Below are positions 5,268 through 7,443 of a stretch of DNA of 7,443 bases, one piece after another. The translations under genes were made by a program, and so were the position numbers. Position 1 is the first letter of the stretch. Each line of letters begins with the position of its first letter. Location of the stretch: contig CAOKJI010000077.1 of the NCBI GenBank assembly GCA_948468495.1, positions 1 to 7,443 of the forward strand, in the 5' to 3' direction. The notes beneath the pieces are model-generated. The model worked only from the letters and a program-made list of their open reading frames with translations. It made no database searches and was not told the origin of the DNA. Source of the DNA: an uncultured Dorea sp. GTDB taxonomy: Bacteria > Bacillota_A > Clostridia > Lachnospirales > Lachnospiraceae.

Positions 5268-7443
5268 ATGCCGGAATTAAGCAAAGCGGTTATCCCGCCG
5301 CATATGGGAGACAAGAAACCAAGCGAGAAGATTTTAAAACTTGGCCGTAAGATTACAGACGTGGCGGCCCATAAGCTGAAGGGCGTTACGGCGGATGACC
5401 CGGAATACTGGGGGCTGGCAGAGATTGTAACGGAAGAAATGGCGGATGTGGCGCTGAAGATGAAGGTGCGCCACCATTACAAGATTGAAGAGCTGTGGAA
5501 GATGAACGATGTCGCGGAAGCAGACAAAGAAGATTTTCAGAAGCTTCTGGATGAGATGAGTTATATCGGGCTTCTGGAGTATGATTATGGCAATAACTAT
5601 GACCATAACGGTTCGATTCCGGGACCGACGGACCGGCGGTACTGTTTGCCGATGTTTGTTCCGGGGTCTGCGGAATTATTTAACATGGAGGAAGGACTGG
5701 AGGGTAATAAGCGGTTAAGAGAACATCCGGCTTTGGCAAGCTTCTTCGAGCGGATGACATTTGTTCCGCTGGACGGAATCACGCATATGGTGCCGCCGGG
5801 TGGAGCTGGAATCGGTATGCATGTCATTCCGGTGGAGAAGGCAATCGAGATGGAGCCGGGGACCATTGATTTGGAGCACATTTCTTACTGGCTGAAGAAA
5901 TACGAGGGACATATCGGCGTGGGTCAGTGTTCCTGCCGCGTAAGCCGGGGGATTCTTGAGGACGGATGCGCCGACGACGAGATGAACTGGTGCGTGGGCG
6001 TGGGCGATTTTGCAGATTACTGCAATGAAACAGGAAAAGGACATAGTGTAACTTATGAAGAGGCGATGGAGATTTTCCGAAAGGCGGAGGATAACGGCTT
6101 TGTTCATCAGATTACCAATATTGACGGGGAGAATAAGATATTCGGTATTTGCAATTGTAATGTAAATATCTGTAATGCGCTGCGTACATCCCAGCTATTT
6201 AATACGCCGAATATGAGCCGAAGCGCGTTTACCGCGAGGGTTGAGAAGGACAAATGCGTGGCCTGTGGCAAGTGCGTGGAGTACTGTCCGGCAGGCGCGG
6301 TGAAGCTGGGACAGAAGCTCTGTAAGAAGGACGGTACAGAGGTGAAGTATCCGAAACATGAGCTTCCGGATAAACTGGCCTGGGGTAAGGAAAAATACGA
6401 CGAAAATTACCGGGATAATAACCGGATTAACTGTTACGAGACGGGTACGTCGCCTTGTAAGGCAGCCTGTCCGGCGCATATTGCGGTACAGGGATATATC
6501 CGTAAGGCGAAGGAAGGCAAGTACAGAGAAGCTTTAGCGTTGATTAAGAAAGATAATCCTTTCCCGGCTATTTGTGGGCGTGTCTGCAACAGGCGCTGCG
6601 AGGCGGCATGTACCCGGGGAACGGTAGACGAAGCGGTTGCCATTGATGCGATTAAGAAATTTATCGCGGAGCAGGATTTACGTGTGGAAACCAGATATGT
6701 TCCTCCGGTGGTGATTGCATCCAACCGGCTGACCCATTGGGAGCAGAAGATTGCCATTATCGGAGCCGGTCCGGCGGGACTCTCCGCGGCGTATTATCTG
6801 GCGACGAAGGGATATAAGCCTGTGGTATTTGAGAAGAATGCTCGTCCGGGCGGCATGATGACCTATGGTATTCCTTCTTATAAGCTGGAGAAAGATGTGA
6901 TTGAAGCAGAGATTGACGTGCTGCGCGCGCTGGGAGTAGAAATCAAATGTGGTATCGAAGTGGGGAAAGACGTCTCGTTAAATGAACTGCGCGGGGAAGG
7001 CTACCAGGCATTTTACATAGCAATCGGCTGTCAGGGCGGTAAAGTTCCTGAGATTCCGGGCAATGATGCAGAAGGGATTGACATTGCAGTAAGCTTCCTG
7101 CATCATGCGACAGAAGACAATACCCAGAAAATGACTGGTAAGGTTGTAGTAGTCGGCGGCGGTAATGTAGCGGTTGACTGTGCAAGAACTGCATACCGGT
7201 TTGGCGGCAGCGATGTGGCAATGTACTGTCTGGAAGACAGAGAGAGTATGCCGGCTACTGAGGATGAGATTCAGGAAGCTCTGGAAGAAAATATTGCCAT
7301 TCAGAACGGATGGGGACCGAAAGAGATTATTAAGACTTCAGAAGGAAAGGTTCAGGCGGTTGTATTTAAGAAATGTACTTCAGTGAAGGATGAGACGGGA
7401 AAGTTCAATCCGCAGTACGATGAAGCGGATACCGTTACGGTAG
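5268..7443 (+). CDS. Multi-[4Fe-4S] FAD/NAD(P)H oxidoreductase, GltD/NfnB-like, 3'-truncated by window edge
   Basis: The frame is open for 725 codons and runs off the window. The start is ATG 5268 with AAAGGGTGG upstream, and an in-frame TAG at 5262 rules out an earlier start. Residues 1-320 form a domain with a helical, winged-helix-like stretch (about 70-106), then CSCR (Cys221, Cys223), Cys234, Cys242, Cys252, and a CNCNVNIC cluster (Cys295, 297, 302). Residues 330-341 are a ferredoxin motif, CVACGKCVEYCP. Residues 389-466 resemble the Fer4_20 iron-sulphur domain of glutamate synthase small subunit and dihydropyrimidine dehydrogenase (CKAACPAHIAVQGYI; CGRVCNRRCEAAC). An FAD Rossmann motif GAGPAG is at 499-504. 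A second nucleotide site, GGGNVAVDCART at 630-641, is a GxGxxA form suggesting NADPH or NADH. It is likely a soluble cytoplasmic electron-transfer protein linking pyridine nucleotides to ferredoxin-type carriers. It is not plain GltD, because of the 320-residue N-terminal part. It is divergent from, and probably controlled by, the GntR protein. Partner and true substrate are unknown. Confidence 0.88.
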   Translation, partial: MPELSKAVIPPHMGDKKPSEKILKLGRKITDVAAHKLKGVTADDPEYWGLAEIVTEEMADVALKMKVRHHYKIEELWKMNDVAEADKEDFQKLLDEMSYIGLLEYDYGNNYDHNGSIPGPTDRRYCLPMFVPGSAELFNMEEGLEGNKRLREHPALASFFERMTFVPLDGITHMVPPGGAGIGMHVIPVEKAIEMEPGTIDLEHISYWLKKYEGHIGVGQCSCRVSRGILEDGCADDEMNWCVGVGDFADYCNETGKGHSVTYEEAMEIFRKAEDNGFVHQITNIDGENKIFGICNCNVNICNALRTSQLFNTPNMSRSAFTARVEKDKCVACGKCVEYCPAGAVKLGQKLCKKDGTEVKYPKHELPDKLAWGKEKYDENYRDNNRINCYETGTSPCKAACPAHIAVQGYIRKAKEGKYREALALIKKDNPFPAICGRVCNRRCEAACTRGTVDEAVAIDAIKKFIAEQDLRVETRYVPPVVIASNRLTHWEQKIAIIGAGPAGLSAAYYLATKGYKPVVFEKNARPGGMMTYGIPSYKLEKDVIEAEIDVLRALGVEIKCGIEVGKDVSLNELRGEGYQAFYIAIGCQGGKVPEIPGNDAEGIDIAVSFLHHATEDNTQKMTGKVVVVGGGNVAVDCARTAYRFGGSDVAMYCLEDRESMPATEDEIQEALEENIAIQNGWGPKEIIKTSEGKVQAVVFKKCTSVKDETGKFNPQYDEADTVTV

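Noticed and set aside
5334..7221. Several minus-strand frames of 90-130 codons opposite the flavoprotein.
   Set aside because: All are shadows of the continuous plus-strand coding frame, whose cysteine motifs and nucleotide folds are unmistakable.

Overview
The window looks like a chromosomal segment of a gut-type anaerobic Firmicute, most likely Lachnospiraceae (Clostridium cluster XIVa). This is inferred from moderate GC, strong AGGAG-type ribosome binding sites, a fermentative phosphotransacetylase, a clostridial-style Rpn nuclease with EGRAEGRE repeats, and a large multi-iron-sulphur FAD/NAD(P)H oxidoreductase. The assignment to family level comes from recognising protein families, not from a marker gene.

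Layout. At the left edge (1-708, +) is the C-terminal two thirds of phosphate acetyltransferase (pta), followed by three stem-loops in a row (730-884), the last a clear intrinsic terminator. An Rpn-family PD-(D/E)XK protein (982-1863, +) has its own extended -10 promoter and terminator. Next is a decayed AAA-ATPase/DUF234 gene (2066-2611, +) that has lost its ATPase domain and carries two compensating frameshifts. Deoxyribose-phosphate aldolase (deoC, 2836-3594, +) follows, with a good sigma-A promoter and an unusual N-terminal amphipathic extension. Directly against its 3' end is a 5'-truncated remnant of a COG2865 (Schlafen/AlbA-type, RecG-related) protein, split by a frameshift at a run of seven A (3582-4024).

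On the right, a GntR/FadR-family regulator (4185-4889, -) is divergent from a large iron-sulphur flavoprotein (5268 to beyond 7443, +). Its N-terminal part has two cysteine-rich clusters and a ferredoxin motif, followed by a GltD-like FAD/NAD(P)H module. The 378-base region between them holds a near-consensus promoter for the regulator, a FadR-type palindromic operator candidate, a probable promoter for the oxidoreductase, and two strong dyad structures.

How it fits together. pta (acetyl-CoA to acetyl phosphate), deoC (deoxyribose 5-phosphate to acetaldehyde plus glyceraldehyde 3-phosphate) and the flavoprotein (electron transfer between NAD(P)H and ferredoxin-type carriers) are all plausible parts of fermentative carbon and redox metabolism, but they are separate transcription units. 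Positions 900-4180 form a zone of defence- or mobile-type gene turnover (Rpn, ATPase/DUF234 remnant, COG2865 remnant) around deoC. I found no CRISPR array, tRNA, rRNA, complete insertion sequence or clearly new multi-gene system. The most interesting items are the regulatory architecture at 4890-5267, the deoC N-terminal extension and the stem-loop array after pta.
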